Source: JACZQZ01 sp046756945
Lineage (GTDB): Bacteria > Pseudomonadota > Alphaproteobacteria > Rhodospirillales > 2-02-FULL-58-16
Assembly (NCBI GenBank): GCA_046756945.1
Contig: JBHHXI010000050.1
Span: 1-19,338 of the forward strand
Length of the DNA: 19,338 nucleotides
Reading direction: 5' to 3'
A program made the position numbers and the translations under genes. The notes beneath the pieces were generated by a model. It was not told the DNA's origin. It saw nothing but the letters and a program-made list of their open reading frames with translations, and searched no databases. Within the stretch, counting starts at the first letter, position 1. The number at the start of each line of letters is the position of its first letter. This document shows positions 12,167 to 19,058 of the stretch, piece after piece.

Positions 12167-13333
12167 ATGGCAACACCGACATTCCGTGGATACCGGCGCA
12201 CCGACGGCCGGGTCGGAATCCGCAACCACGTCGTGATCCTGCCCCTGGACGATCTTTCCAACGCCGCGTCCGAGGCGGTCGCCCACAACATCAAGGGCGC
12301 GCTGGCCCTGCCGCACCATTACGGCCGCCTGCAGTTCGGCGAGGACCTGGAGCTGTTCTTCCGCACCCTGATCGGCACCGGCAGCAACCCCAACGTCGCC
12401 GCCGTGGTGGTGATCGGCATCGAACCGGGCTGGACCGGGCGCATCGTCGACGGCATCGCCAAGACCGGCAAGCCCGTGGAAGGCTTCGCCATCGAACGGA
12501 ACGGCGACCACAACACCATCGCCGCCGCCTCGCGCAAGGCCAAGGAGTACGTCCATTGGGCCAGCGAGCTGACGCGCGAGGAATGCTCCTTCGGGGAAAC
12601 GTGGATTTCCGTGAAGTGCGGCGAATCCGACACCACGTCGGGCCTCGCCTCCAACCCCACCGTCGGCAACGTGATCGACAAGGTGAACGCCATGGGCGCG
12701 ACCACGTGCTTCGGCGAGACCTCGGAGATCACCGGCGCCGAGCAGGTCTGCGCCAGCCGCGGCGCCACGCCGGAGGTGGGCGAGAAGTTTCTCAAGGTCT
12801 GGAACGACTACAACGACTTCATCGTCGCCAACAAGACCGACGACCTGAGCGACAGCCAGCCGACCAAGGGCAATATCGAAGGCGGCCTGACGACCATCGA
12901 GGAGAAGGCCTTCGGCAACCTGGAAAAGATCGGCCGGACGACGAAATACATCGACGTGCTGAAACCCGCCGAACGGCCGGCCAAGGGACCGGGCCTGTAT
13001 TTCATGGACACCTCTTCGGCGGCGGCCGAATGCGTCACCCTGCAGGCCGCCGCCGGGTTCACCGTTCACCTGTTCCCGACCGGCCAGGGCAACGTCATCG
13101 GCAACCCGATCGAGCCGGTCATCAAGCTGACCGCCAATCCGCGCACGGCGCGGACCATGAGCGAGCACGTGGACCTGGACGTGTCCGGCCTGTTGCGGCG
13201 CGAGATGACCCTGGACGAGGCCGGGGACGCGCTGCTCGACATGACCGTCCGCGTCTGCAACGGGCGGCTGACGGCGGCCGAGGTGCTCGGTCACCGCGAG
13301 TTCGTGATCACCAAGCTGTACCGGAGCGCCTGA
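12167..13333 (+). CDS. UxaA-family hydratase/lyase large subunit (SuyB-like or altronate dehydratase-like)
   Basis: A 388-residue catalytic subunit of the galactarate/altronate dehydratase (UxaA) family. It opens with FRGYRRTDGRVGIRNHVVIL, typical of the family, and contains VSVKCGESDTTSG, ETSEITGAEQ, FMDTSSAAAE and FPTGQGNVIGNPIEPVIK. Cysteines in these motifs are candidate metal or cluster ligands. Family enzymes remove water or sulfite from 2-hydroxyacids: altronate, galactarate, or (R)-sulfolactate giving pyruvate and sulfite in the case of SuyB. Motif spacing and the split small subunit make me favour SuyAB, but this is recall, not a search. The reading frame stays open upstream of 12167, but ATG 12167 starts the conserved domain and follows the SAF gene by two bases. 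Confidence 0.88.
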   Translation: MATPTFRGYRRTDGRVGIRNHVVILPLDDLSNAASEAVAHNIKGALALPHHYGRLQFGEDLELFFRTLIGTGSNPNVAAVVVIGIEPGWTGRIVDGIAKTGKPVEGFAIERNGDHNTIAAASRKAKEYVHWASELTREECSFGETWISVKCGESDTTSGLASNPTVGNVIDKVNAMGATTCFGETSEITGAEQVCASRGATPEVGEKFLKVWNDYNDFIVANKTDDLSDSQPTKGNIEGGLTTIEEKAFGNLEKIGRTTKYIDVLKPAERPAKGPGLYFMDTSSAAAECVTLQAAAGFTVHLFPTGQGNVIGNPIEPVIKLTANPRTARTMSEHVDLDVSGLLRREMTLDEAGDALLDMTVRVCNGRLTAAEVLGHREFVITKLYRSA

Positions 13334-13359
13334 AGCGCACGGTCGGCGGCGCGCCGGTG

Positions 13360-13373
13360 CCGCCCTCCGGCGG
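13360..13373 (+). other. Intercistronic hairpin between UxaA large subunit and sdhB-like gene
   Basis: CCGCC (13360-13364) and GGCGG (13369-13373) flank a four-base loop in the 75-base gap between the two genes. There is no T tract after it, so it is not an obvious terminator. It could stabilise or separate transcripts, or be chance in GC-rich DNA. Confidence 0.2.
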
Positions 13374-13408
13374 GGCGGGGACACGGCCGGCTTTTGCGAA
13401 AGGGAAAG

Positions 13409-14134
13409 ATGGCGGACATGGCTTCCATGCTGGATGTCTCGGTCTGGCGGGGCGCCGGCGAGGGCCGGTTCGTTTCCTATCCGGTTCCGCGCCGCGAAAA
13501 CCAGACCGTGCTCGACGTGGTCACCTACGTCCAGCGGCGCATCGACCCGACCCTGGCGTACCGCTTTGCCTGCCGGGTCGGCATGTGCGGCTCGTGCGCC
13601 ATGACGGTCAACGGGGTGGCGCGGTGGACGTGCCGCACCCACGTCGGCCGGGTGGCCAGGGACGGCCGCCTCAGCATCGCGCCGCTGAGGAACATGCCGG
13701 TGATCAAGGACCTCAGCGTCGACATGGCCGAATTCTTCGCCAAGGCGGCGCGCGCCAAGGGCGCCTTCCGTCCCACCGCCGACAGGACCGCGGACTTCGC
13801 CGTCATCGCACCCGATTCGCCCCGACGCCGGCGCGCCGACGCCGCCATCGAATGCATCGGATGCGGCGTCTGCTACGCCTCGTGCGACGTCGCCACCTGG
13901 AACCGGGATTACCTGGGGCCGGCGGCGCTGAACCGCGCCTGGACGCTGGTCAACGACGACCGCGACGGGGGCAACGCCGAACGCCTCGCCCAGGTGGCGG
14001 GGGACGCCGGCTGCCATGCCTGCCATTCCCACCAGAGCTGCCAGGAGCGCTGCCCCAAGCATCTCAATCCGACGCAATCGATCGCCGGGCTCAAACGGGC
14101 GACGGTGCTCGCCGCGCTCACGGGGAAACTGTGA
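13409..14134 (+). CDS. sdhB: Succinate dehydrogenase/fumarate reductase-type iron-sulfur subunit
   Basis: A 241-residue SdhB/FrdB-like electron-transfer protein with all cluster ligands visible. The plant-type [2Fe-2S] site uses Cys55, Cys60, Cys63 (CRVGMCGSC) and Cys75. The ferredoxin half has Cys149, 152, 155, 159 (CIGCGVCYASC) and Cys205, 211, 215 (CHSHQSCQERCPKHLNP), matching the [4Fe-4S] and [3Fe-4S] pattern. Asp160 replaces the usual Pro after Cys159, and there is an extra Cys202. ATG at 13409 has AGGG upstream; an in-frame TTG at 13394 is less likely. It is followed by two overlapping cytochrome b genes, so it should pass electrons to quinone. No flavoprotein (SdhA) gene adjoins it. 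Confidence 0.9.
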   Translation: MADMASMLDVSVWRGAGEGRFVSYPVPRRENQTVLDVVTYVQRRIDPTLAYRFACRVGMCGSCAMTVNGVARWTCRTHVGRVARDGRLSIAPLRNMPVIKDLSVDMAEFFAKAARAKGAFRPTADRTADFAVIAPDSPRRRRADAAIECIGCGVCYASCDVATWNRDYLGPAALNRAWTLVNDDRDGGNAERLAQVAGDAGCHACHSHQSCQERCPKHLNPTQSIAGLKRATVLAALTGKL

Positions 14135-14481
14135 GCGCCCGCGGCGAAACCCTTTTGTGGCTCGCCCAGCGCATCAGCGCCATGGTCCTGGCGGTGGTCG
14201 TGGCGGTGCACATCGGCACCATCATCTATGCCGTGCAGGGCGGCCTGAGCGCCCAGGAGATCATCGGCCGCGTGCAGGGGAACACCGGCTGGCTCGTCTT
14301 CTACGGGGTCTTCGTCGCCGCCGTTGCCGTCCACGGGCCGATCGGCCTGCGCACCATCCTGCGCGAGATGACGCCGGCGCCGGCGCCGGTGATCGACGTG
14401 GCGGCCGTGGCCTTCGCCGTCCTCCTGGCGTGGACGGGCTGGCAGGCGGCGTACGGCCTGTACGGGTTCGGGGCGGCCTGA
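14131..14481 (+). CDS. Succinate dehydrogenase/fumarate reductase-type cytochrome b membrane anchor (first)
   Basis: A 116-residue membrane protein with three predicted helices (about residues 14-35, 52-72, 87-108). His27 (VVAVHIGTII) and His68 (VAVHGPIGLR) are placed as heme b ligands would be, and the TLLWLAQRISAM start resembles the quinone-binding region of SdhC/SdhD. The start is GTG at 14131, overlapping the sdhB stop by four bases (GTGA), with GGGGA just upstream. Its stop overlaps the next gene by one base. Together the two small proteins should anchor the iron-sulfur subunit and carry heme and quinone. Confidence 0.82.
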   Translation: MSARGETLLWLAQRISAMVLAVVVAVHIGTIIYAVQGGLSAQEIIGRVQGNTGWLVFYGVFVAAVAVHGPIGLRTILREMTPAPAPVIDVAAVAFAVLLAWTGWQAAYGLYGFGAA

Positions 14482-14837
14482 TGCGCCCCTTCCGGCTTGC
14501 CGGCGGGTCGCGCGACCATCCCGCGTACTGGGCCTTCGCCGTGCACCGCCTGTCGGGCCTGTTGCTGGCGCTTTTCCTGCCGGCGCATTTCTACGTGCTG
14601 TCCCGCGCCATCCAGGGGGCGGCGGCCCTGGACGCCGTGCTCGCGTGGACCGAGAACCCGCTGGTCAAGGCCGCCGAGGTCGGCCTGATACTTCTTCTTG
14701 CCGCCCACCTGACCGGCGGGCTGCGCCTTCTCGCCGTGGAGTTCCTTCCCTGGCGGGACTGGCAGAAGACCCTGATCGCCGTCACCGCCGGCGCCAGCCT
14801 CCTGATCGGCCTCGGTTTCCTGATCAACGTGGCGTGA
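14481..14837 (+). CDS. sdhC: Succinate dehydrogenase cytochrome b556-type subunit (second anchor)
   Basis: A 118-residue membrane protein with three predicted helices. The SdhC signature VHRLSGLLLALFLPAHFYV covers residues 21-39, including His22-Arg23 and Ser25 of the quinone site. His76 (AAHLTGGLR) is a likely heme b ligand. ATG at 14481 overlaps the preceding stop by one base (TGATG). It is the last gene of the apparent UxaA-SdhB-anchor unit. Two small anchors are usual for type C enzymes, but here they occur without the catalytic flavoprotein. Confidence 0.84.
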   Translation: MRPFRLAGGSRDHPAYWAFAVHRLSGLLLALFLPAHFYVLSRAIQGAAALDAVLAWTENPLVKAAEVGLILLLAAHLTGGLRLLAVEFLPWRDWQKTLIAVTAGASLLIGLGFLINVA

Positions 14838-15162
14838 AGGCGCGTCCCCGGCGCCGGAACGCGGACTCCTGAACGAAGGGCGCTTGTCGCGACGCCGGCT
14901 CGTCGGCGCCAACCGGTCATCCTTTAAGGTCGCTGCGAAGAACCGGGAACGAGACCCTGAGGGGCGGTTAATTGACGTGGCCTAAACAGTGCTTGATCAC
15001 CGTCAATTCCTTAGGCCGTAGCCCGTGCTTGAAACATGCCGTCGGAGGGTTCCCCCGCAATGGGCTTTGCCCCGGCACGCCCCTGACCTCGCTATTCGAC
15101 GTGGGGGACCATTGCGGCCCGGTTTCTTTCATCGTGCAGGCGAGTCAGGACATCAAAGCCGA
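14838..15162. other. Noncoding region (325 bases) with interlocked inverted repeats
   Basis: No supported gene lies here. A GC-rich hairpin (CGCCG/CGGCG, about 14895-14910) could end the upstream operon but lacks a T tract. Further on, AATTGACG (14970-14977) pairs with CGTCAATT (15001-15008), and GGCCTAA (14979-14985) pairs with TTAGGCC (15011-15017). The arms alternate, so the two stems are either mutually exclusive hairpins or a pseudoknot. This could be the leader of the cytochrome b gene at 15163. No good promoter was found. Confidence 0.35.
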
Positions 15163-15846
15163 ATGAATCACCACACCGACAACAAAGAGATTTTGGTGTG
15201 GGACCGAGCAACCAGGGGATTTCATTGGGCCTTGGTCGGCATGGTAGCCATCTGCTGGTTTACCTCCGAGGCCGAGGGTGCGTTGTTCTGGACCCACCTG
15301 GTGTCTGGTTACGGCGTCCTACTGTTAGTTTTTTTTCGGCTTACATGGGGCGTTCTGGGCAGTCGGCACGCCCGGTTCGAAAAATTTGTCTGCGGTTGGA
15401 CCGCAGTCCGTGAACATGTTCAGCGCCTGCTGGCACTGACCCCTCCCCGCCACATCGGCCACAATCCGCTGGGTGGCTGGATGATTCTGGCTCTGCTTGC
15501 CGGGCTGGCCCTGATAGTCGCCACCGGCATGTTCGCTGCTGATGACGGAGATGCGGGGCCTTACGCTATGCTCGTAAAGTCTGGAATTGCCGACGCCTTG
15601 TCGGAGGTGCACGAAACACTGTCTTCTTTCCTGCTGTTCCTGATCGCGCTGCACGTCCTCGGCGTCCTGGCAGATAGTCTGCTGGGACGCCAAAATTTGG
15701 TCCGCGCCATGTGGACGGGAATCAAACGGGTGCCGACCAACGATCCTGAAAACGACGTATCAGAACCGCCCGCCTGGCGATTCATATTGGCGCTCATGGT
15801 GTCGGCGATGGGTCTTGCAGCAGTTATCTGGGGTGCCCCCGTATAG
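15163..15846 (+). CDS. Cytochrome b561-type membrane protein (cytochrome b/b6 domain)
   Basis: A 227-residue inner-membrane diheme cytochrome b of the b561/Ni-Fe hydrogenase cytochrome b family, with four main predicted helices and a C-terminal fifth. Heme-ligand histidines are seen at His21 (VWDRATRGFHW), His45 (FWTHLVSGYG), His150 (LSEVHETLSSF) and His164 (LIALHVLGV). Such proteins move electrons between quinol and a periplasmic partner, often a c-type cytochrome, but no partner gene is adjacent. ATG at 15163 has only a weak AGGA 13 bases upstream. Its base composition is less GC-rich than the genes before it (for example a run of eight Ts inside the gene), which may mean separate ancestry. 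It converges on the cyclase gene. Confidence 0.87.
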   Translation: MNHHTDNKEILVWDRATRGFHWALVGMVAICWFTSEAEGALFWTHLVSGYGVLLLVFFRLTWGVLGSRHARFEKFVCGWTAVREHVQRLLALTPPRHIGHNPLGGWMILALLAGLALIVATGMFAADDGDAGPYAMLVKSGIADALSEVHETLSSFLLFLIALHVLGVLADSLLGRQNLVRAMWTGIKRVPTNDPENDVSEPPAWRFILALMVSAMGLAAVIWGAPV

Positions 15847-16008
15847 AAGGTAGTCTGCCGTTTCAGAGAGAATTTTGACAAACGTTTCTGGAAAGTTTCA
15901 GACTCCTGTCCGCTCTCCAGGGACCGCTTGTGGTGCATCTCGGAATCTGGACCCGTGCCCGTAGCCAGAATGGCCGCCGTCGTGGCCGGCGCGGCGCGGG
16001 TTGTTCCG
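15847..16008. other. Convergent intergenic region
   Basis: The gap between the cytochrome b stop and the cyclase stop holds no gene. A hairpin CGCCG (15975-15979) / CGGCG (15987-15991) and a looser pair GTCTG/CAGAC in the first 50 bases could fold, but neither is followed by a T tract on either strand, so termination here is not shown. Confidence 0.25.
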
Positions 16009-17091
16009 TCAGGGAGCCAAGATCACCAGATCGACTGAATGATTGATTCCGTCGACCGCTCGGTTCTGTCGGATTTCGCGGTTCGAGGGCGCGACGTATC
16101 CCTGTTCGAGGGCTTTTTCGTATTCGGCCAGGGTGGCCAGGGCTTTTACCTTCTCCGCCTTGGTCTGCTTTTCCAGCTTCGCCGCCTCGTTCACGCAGTC
16201 TCCAAGTATGGTGTGTTCCAGACGGTCCTCGTCGCCGATGATGCCGAAGATGATGGGGCCGGTGGTGACGGCGGCCCCGATGTTCAGCGGTTGCAGGCCG
16301 CGGGCAACCCGCTCGGCGCTCCAGGAGGCAGCCTCGGCGACGAGCCCGTCCACCGCGCGCAAGGCGTCGGCGGCAAAGGTCCTGCTTTCAACCACGGATC
16401 CAAACGACGCCTGGATGCCGTCACCCTCGAAACGATTGATGACTCCGTTGTTGCGGCGAATGATGGGCACCATCCGCCGTTCATATTCTATGACCAGCGC
16501 GATCTGTTCATCCGGGGTCATGTTAGAGGAAATATCGCTAAATCCGCGCAGGTCGACCATGAGGATCGCCGCGTCGCGCTTGACGCCGCGGCCCAGGGTA
16601 ACGTCCGTGCCTTCGGTGGCCAGCTGCTTTACGATCTCGGGCGAGAAGAACCGTGCCAGGGTCCGCGCCATTTTTGCCTGCTGCTTGTAGCGGACACGGA
16701 CCTCGAGGATATTGCGGACGCGGTGCAGCACCTCGATGTCTTCAAACGGCTTGGTGATGAAATCCCGCGCCCCTTTATCCAGGGCCTGCAGCCGTGTGTC
16801 GTGGTCCGATTGCGCGGTCACGACGAGGATGGGCAGATAGTCGTTCTCGATGGCGTCGGCCAGCTCCTCCATGACCTGGAAGCCGTCCATGTGCGGCATC
16901 CGGATATCGAGCAGGATTACGTCGAAGTGCCATTGCTGGTCCAGGGCTTTCACCTGGCGGGGGTCGGTGGTGCTGTAGATGTTGGTGTAGTTCTCCTGTT
17001 CGAGAATTTCCTCGAGCAGTTTCACATTAACCGGATTGTCGTCGACGATCAGGATATTTGCTTTTTGTATCTGTTCCTGAAGGTCCATCAT
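16009..17091 (-). CDS. Response regulator fused to a class III adenylate/guanylate cyclase domain
   Basis: A 360-residue cytosolic two-domain protein. Residues about 11-128 form a receiver domain with acid-pocket Asp17/Asp18, phospho-acceptor Asp62 (VILLDIRMPHMDG), Thr92 and Lys114 (ITKPFE). A helical linker (130-165) leads to a class III cyclase domain with metal-binding Asp180 (MVDLRGFSD) and Asp224 (FEGDGIQASFG), Thr294 and Asn301 (TILGDCVNEAAK). Two key basic positions differ from consensus: Arg220 where a Lys is usual and Lys305 where the transition-state Arg is usual. It should make cAMP or cGMP under control of phosphorylation, if active. The start (ATGATG at 17091/17088) overlaps the kinase stop, so kinase and regulator are a coupled pair. 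Confidence 0.9.
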   Translation of the reverse strand: MMDLQEQIQKANILIVDDNPVNVKLLEEILEQENYTNIYSTTDPRQVKALDQQWHFDVILLDIRMPHMDGFQVMEELADAIENDYLPILVVTAQSDHDTRLQALDKGARDFITKPFEDIEVLHRVRNILEVRVRYKQQAKMARTLARFFSPEIVKQLATEGTDVTLGRGVKRDAAILMVDLRGFSDISSNMTPDEQIALVIEYERRMVPIIRRNNGVINRFEGDGIQASFGSVVESRTFAADALRAVDGLVAEAASWSAERVARGLQPLNIGAAVTTGPIIFGIIGDEDRLEHTILGDCVNEAAKLEKQTKAEKVKALATLAEYEKALEQGYVAPSNREIRQNRAVDGINHSVDLVILAP

Positions 17092-19040
17092 TGGGGCTCC
17101 CTTAAGACTCTTTCCACGGCGGCCTGGATTTCGTCGGGGTCGACGGGCTTGGTCAGGTAGTCCCGAAATCCCGCTTCGCGCCCTTTCTTCATGTCGCTCG
17201 GCATGGCGTTGGCGGAAAGGGCAATGACCGGAATACGGCGCGTGTTCTCCGAGCGCATAAGGTGTTCCAGAGCCGTGAATCCGTCCATGCCGGGCAGATT
17301 GATGTCGAGAATAATGACGTCCGGTTGGCGTTCCCTCGCCAGTTCCAGGCCCAGTTCCGCGTTGTGGGCGGACAACACGGTCAGGTTTGGAAGCCGGTCA
17401 TCGATGATCTCTTCCAGAAGCTTCAGGTTCGCCGGGTTGTCCTCGACATACAGCAGGAGCCCGGTGGAACTCTCTTCCTGCCCCGCCTGGCCCGCCTTGG
17501 GGACTGTCCCTGTCTCTTCCCGGGCGGTCGGCTTATCCGCCTGCGGGAGGTCAATCCAGAACGTGCTGCCCTGGCCCTCGGTGCTTTCGAACCCAATCTG
17601 CCCGTCCATGAGTTCGACCAACCGTTTGGTCAGGGTCAGGCCGATGCCGGTGCCTTCGGTTTCTGTGGCCTCGGCTCCAAGGCGGCTGAACGGCTGGAAA
17701 ATTTCCCCTTGTTTATCCTTGGCAATGCCTTCGCCGGTGTCTGAAACGGAAATGCGCACCATACCGTCAGGTGTTCTCCTGCAATCGAGAACCGCCTCCC
17801 CACCTTCACGGTTGTATTTCACCGCGTTGGAAAGAATGTTGAGAAGCGCCTGCTTACAGCGTGTGTAATCCGCCCGAACGAAGGGTATGTCGGCTTCCGC
17901 GGGCGATACCGTGAGCGTAATGCCCCGCTTGTCGGCAAGGACCCCGGTCAGGGTCAGGCATTCCTCGAAAACTTCGTTCAGCGGCACGTCTTCGGGTGAA
18001 ATAGTGACCTTCCCGGCCTCGACCTTGGCCAGATCGAGAACATCGTTGATCAGTTCCAGCAGATGGCGGCCACCCCTGATGACCTCCGTCAGTCTGTCTT
18101 TCTGGCGCTCGCTGGGCGGCTCCTTGCGGTCCGATTCCAGGAGCCGGCTGAACCCGATAATTGCGTTCAGCGGCGTGCGCAACTCGTGACTCATATTGGC
18201 GAGAAACATGCTCTTGGCTTCGTTCGCTTCCTGGGCCGCCGTCATGGCGTGCTCGAGCTCCGTGGTACGCTCATCGACTTTCTTTTCCAGCGTGCGGCTG
18301 TAATCTTCGAGCTCCTCCTTGCTATTCCGAAGGGCCTCGAACAATTCGCGGATCGATTCGCGCATGACATTGAGATCCCGTGCCAGGGTTCCGATTTCAT
18401 CACGGCCGCTGATTTCGATGGGGGCTTCCAGATCGCCATGAGCAATCGATGTTGCCGAGTTTTGGAGCTGCAATAGCGGCCGGGAGATGTATCGTTTTGT
18501 GATGGCAACGGATGTCAAAGAAATACCCACAATGATGAGGATCGTTAAGGCAATGATGCCGGAAATATTAAAAATAAGCTCATCCCTGACACTCTCGCGC
18601 GACATTGCAATTCGAATCGTGCCAACCGTGTTTCCCTCGAACACGATATCTGACGTCTTGACGATGAGTGGGGAGGATTGGTCAGGATTTGAAAAATCGG
18701 TACCCTGATAGCTCTCACGCGTTCTCTCGATAATAACCTGATTGGCCCACATAACCTTTGCGTGAGCAATGGCTTCATCGAGGAATAATGACTCGACGAA
18801 ATCATCCACGACATCATTGTCCAGGTTCCAAAGTGCCTTCGGCAAACTTGTCGTGGAAAGATTCAAGGAATAATCCAACCTTCTTTCTAATTCCTTCTCC
18901 GTTTCGGTAATCTTGATAAATATGGCGACCGCCGCAAAACCAAATAACAACAAAGTCACCACGCCGATGAACGCATAGCTGAACCGGCGGCTGATGCTCT
19001 GGACCTTCGGAGTCTGTCGTTGTGATGATGCGGCTTCCAT
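17088..19040 (-). CDS. Hybrid sensor histidine kinase/response regulator
   Basis: A 650-residue inner-membrane kinase. TM1 is about residues 22-43 and TM2 about 156-180, enclosing a periplasmic sensor region of about 110 residues. Then come a HAMP domain (about 181-233, with HGDLEAPIEISGRDEIG), a coiled coil (234-275), a HisKA domain with phospho-acceptor His285 (MSHELRTP), and an HATPase domain with N-box Asn401/Asn405 (NILSNAVKY), G1 DTGEGIA (434-440) and G2 GTGIGL (463-468). After a polar linker a receiver domain follows, with Asp534, phospho-acceptor Asp579 (ILDINLPGMDG), Ser609 and Lys631. All phosphorelay residues are intact. It lies 18 bases after a solute-binding protein gene and overlaps the cyclase regulator, its likely output. 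Confidence 0.94.
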   Translation of the reverse strand: MEAASSQRQTPKVQSISRRFSYAFIGVVTLLLFGFAAVAIFIKITETEKELERRLDYSLNLSTTSLPKALWNLDNDVVDDFVESLFLDEAIAHAKVMWANQVIIERTRESYQGTDFSNPDQSSPLIVKTSDIVFEGNTVGTIRIAMSRESVRDELIFNISGIIALTILIIVGISLTSVAITKRYISRPLLQLQNSATSIAHGDLEAPIEISGRDEIGTLARDLNVMRESIRELFEALRNSKEELEDYSRTLEKKVDERTTELEHAMTAAQEANEAKSMFLANMSHELRTPLNAIIGFSRLLESDRKEPPSERQKDRLTEVIRGGRHLLELINDVLDLAKVEAGKVTISPEDVPLNEVFEECLTLTGVLADKRGITLTVSPAEADIPFVRADYTRCKQALLNILSNAVKYNREGGEAVLDCRRTPDGMVRISVSDTGEGIAKDKQGEIFQPFSRLGAEATETEGTGIGLTLTKRLVELMDGQIGFESTEGQGSTFWIDLPQADKPTAREETGTVPKAGQAGQEESSTGLLLYVEDNPANLKLLEEIIDDRLPNLTVLSAHNAELGLELARERQPDVIILDINLPGMDGFTALEHLMRSENTRRIPVIALSANAMPSDMKKGREAGFRDYLTKPVDPDEIQAAVERVLREPQ

Positions 19041-19058
19041 CGGATTATTCTTGCTGGC

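Noticed and set aside
11729..14077. Minus-strand open frame of 782 codons opposite the UxaA and sdhB genes
   Set aside because: No recognisable domain, biased composition, and it would cover four well-supported plus-strand genes.
12556..14130. Plus-strand open frame running through the UxaA large subunit and sdhB into the first cytochrome b gene
   Set aside because: Only its last part (from 14131) matches a protein family; the upstream part is out of frame with real genes.
14999..15012. Short stretch resembling the complement of a conserved 16S rRNA site (CCGTCAATTCCTT)
   Set aside because: The match ends after about 13 bases and the flanks do not continue as 16S rRNA, so it is chance.
14972..15166. 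Possible 64-residue gene starting at TTG 14972 and overlapping the cytochrome b start
   Set aside because: No ribosome binding site, no recognisable motif, and it would begin inside the inverted-repeat element.
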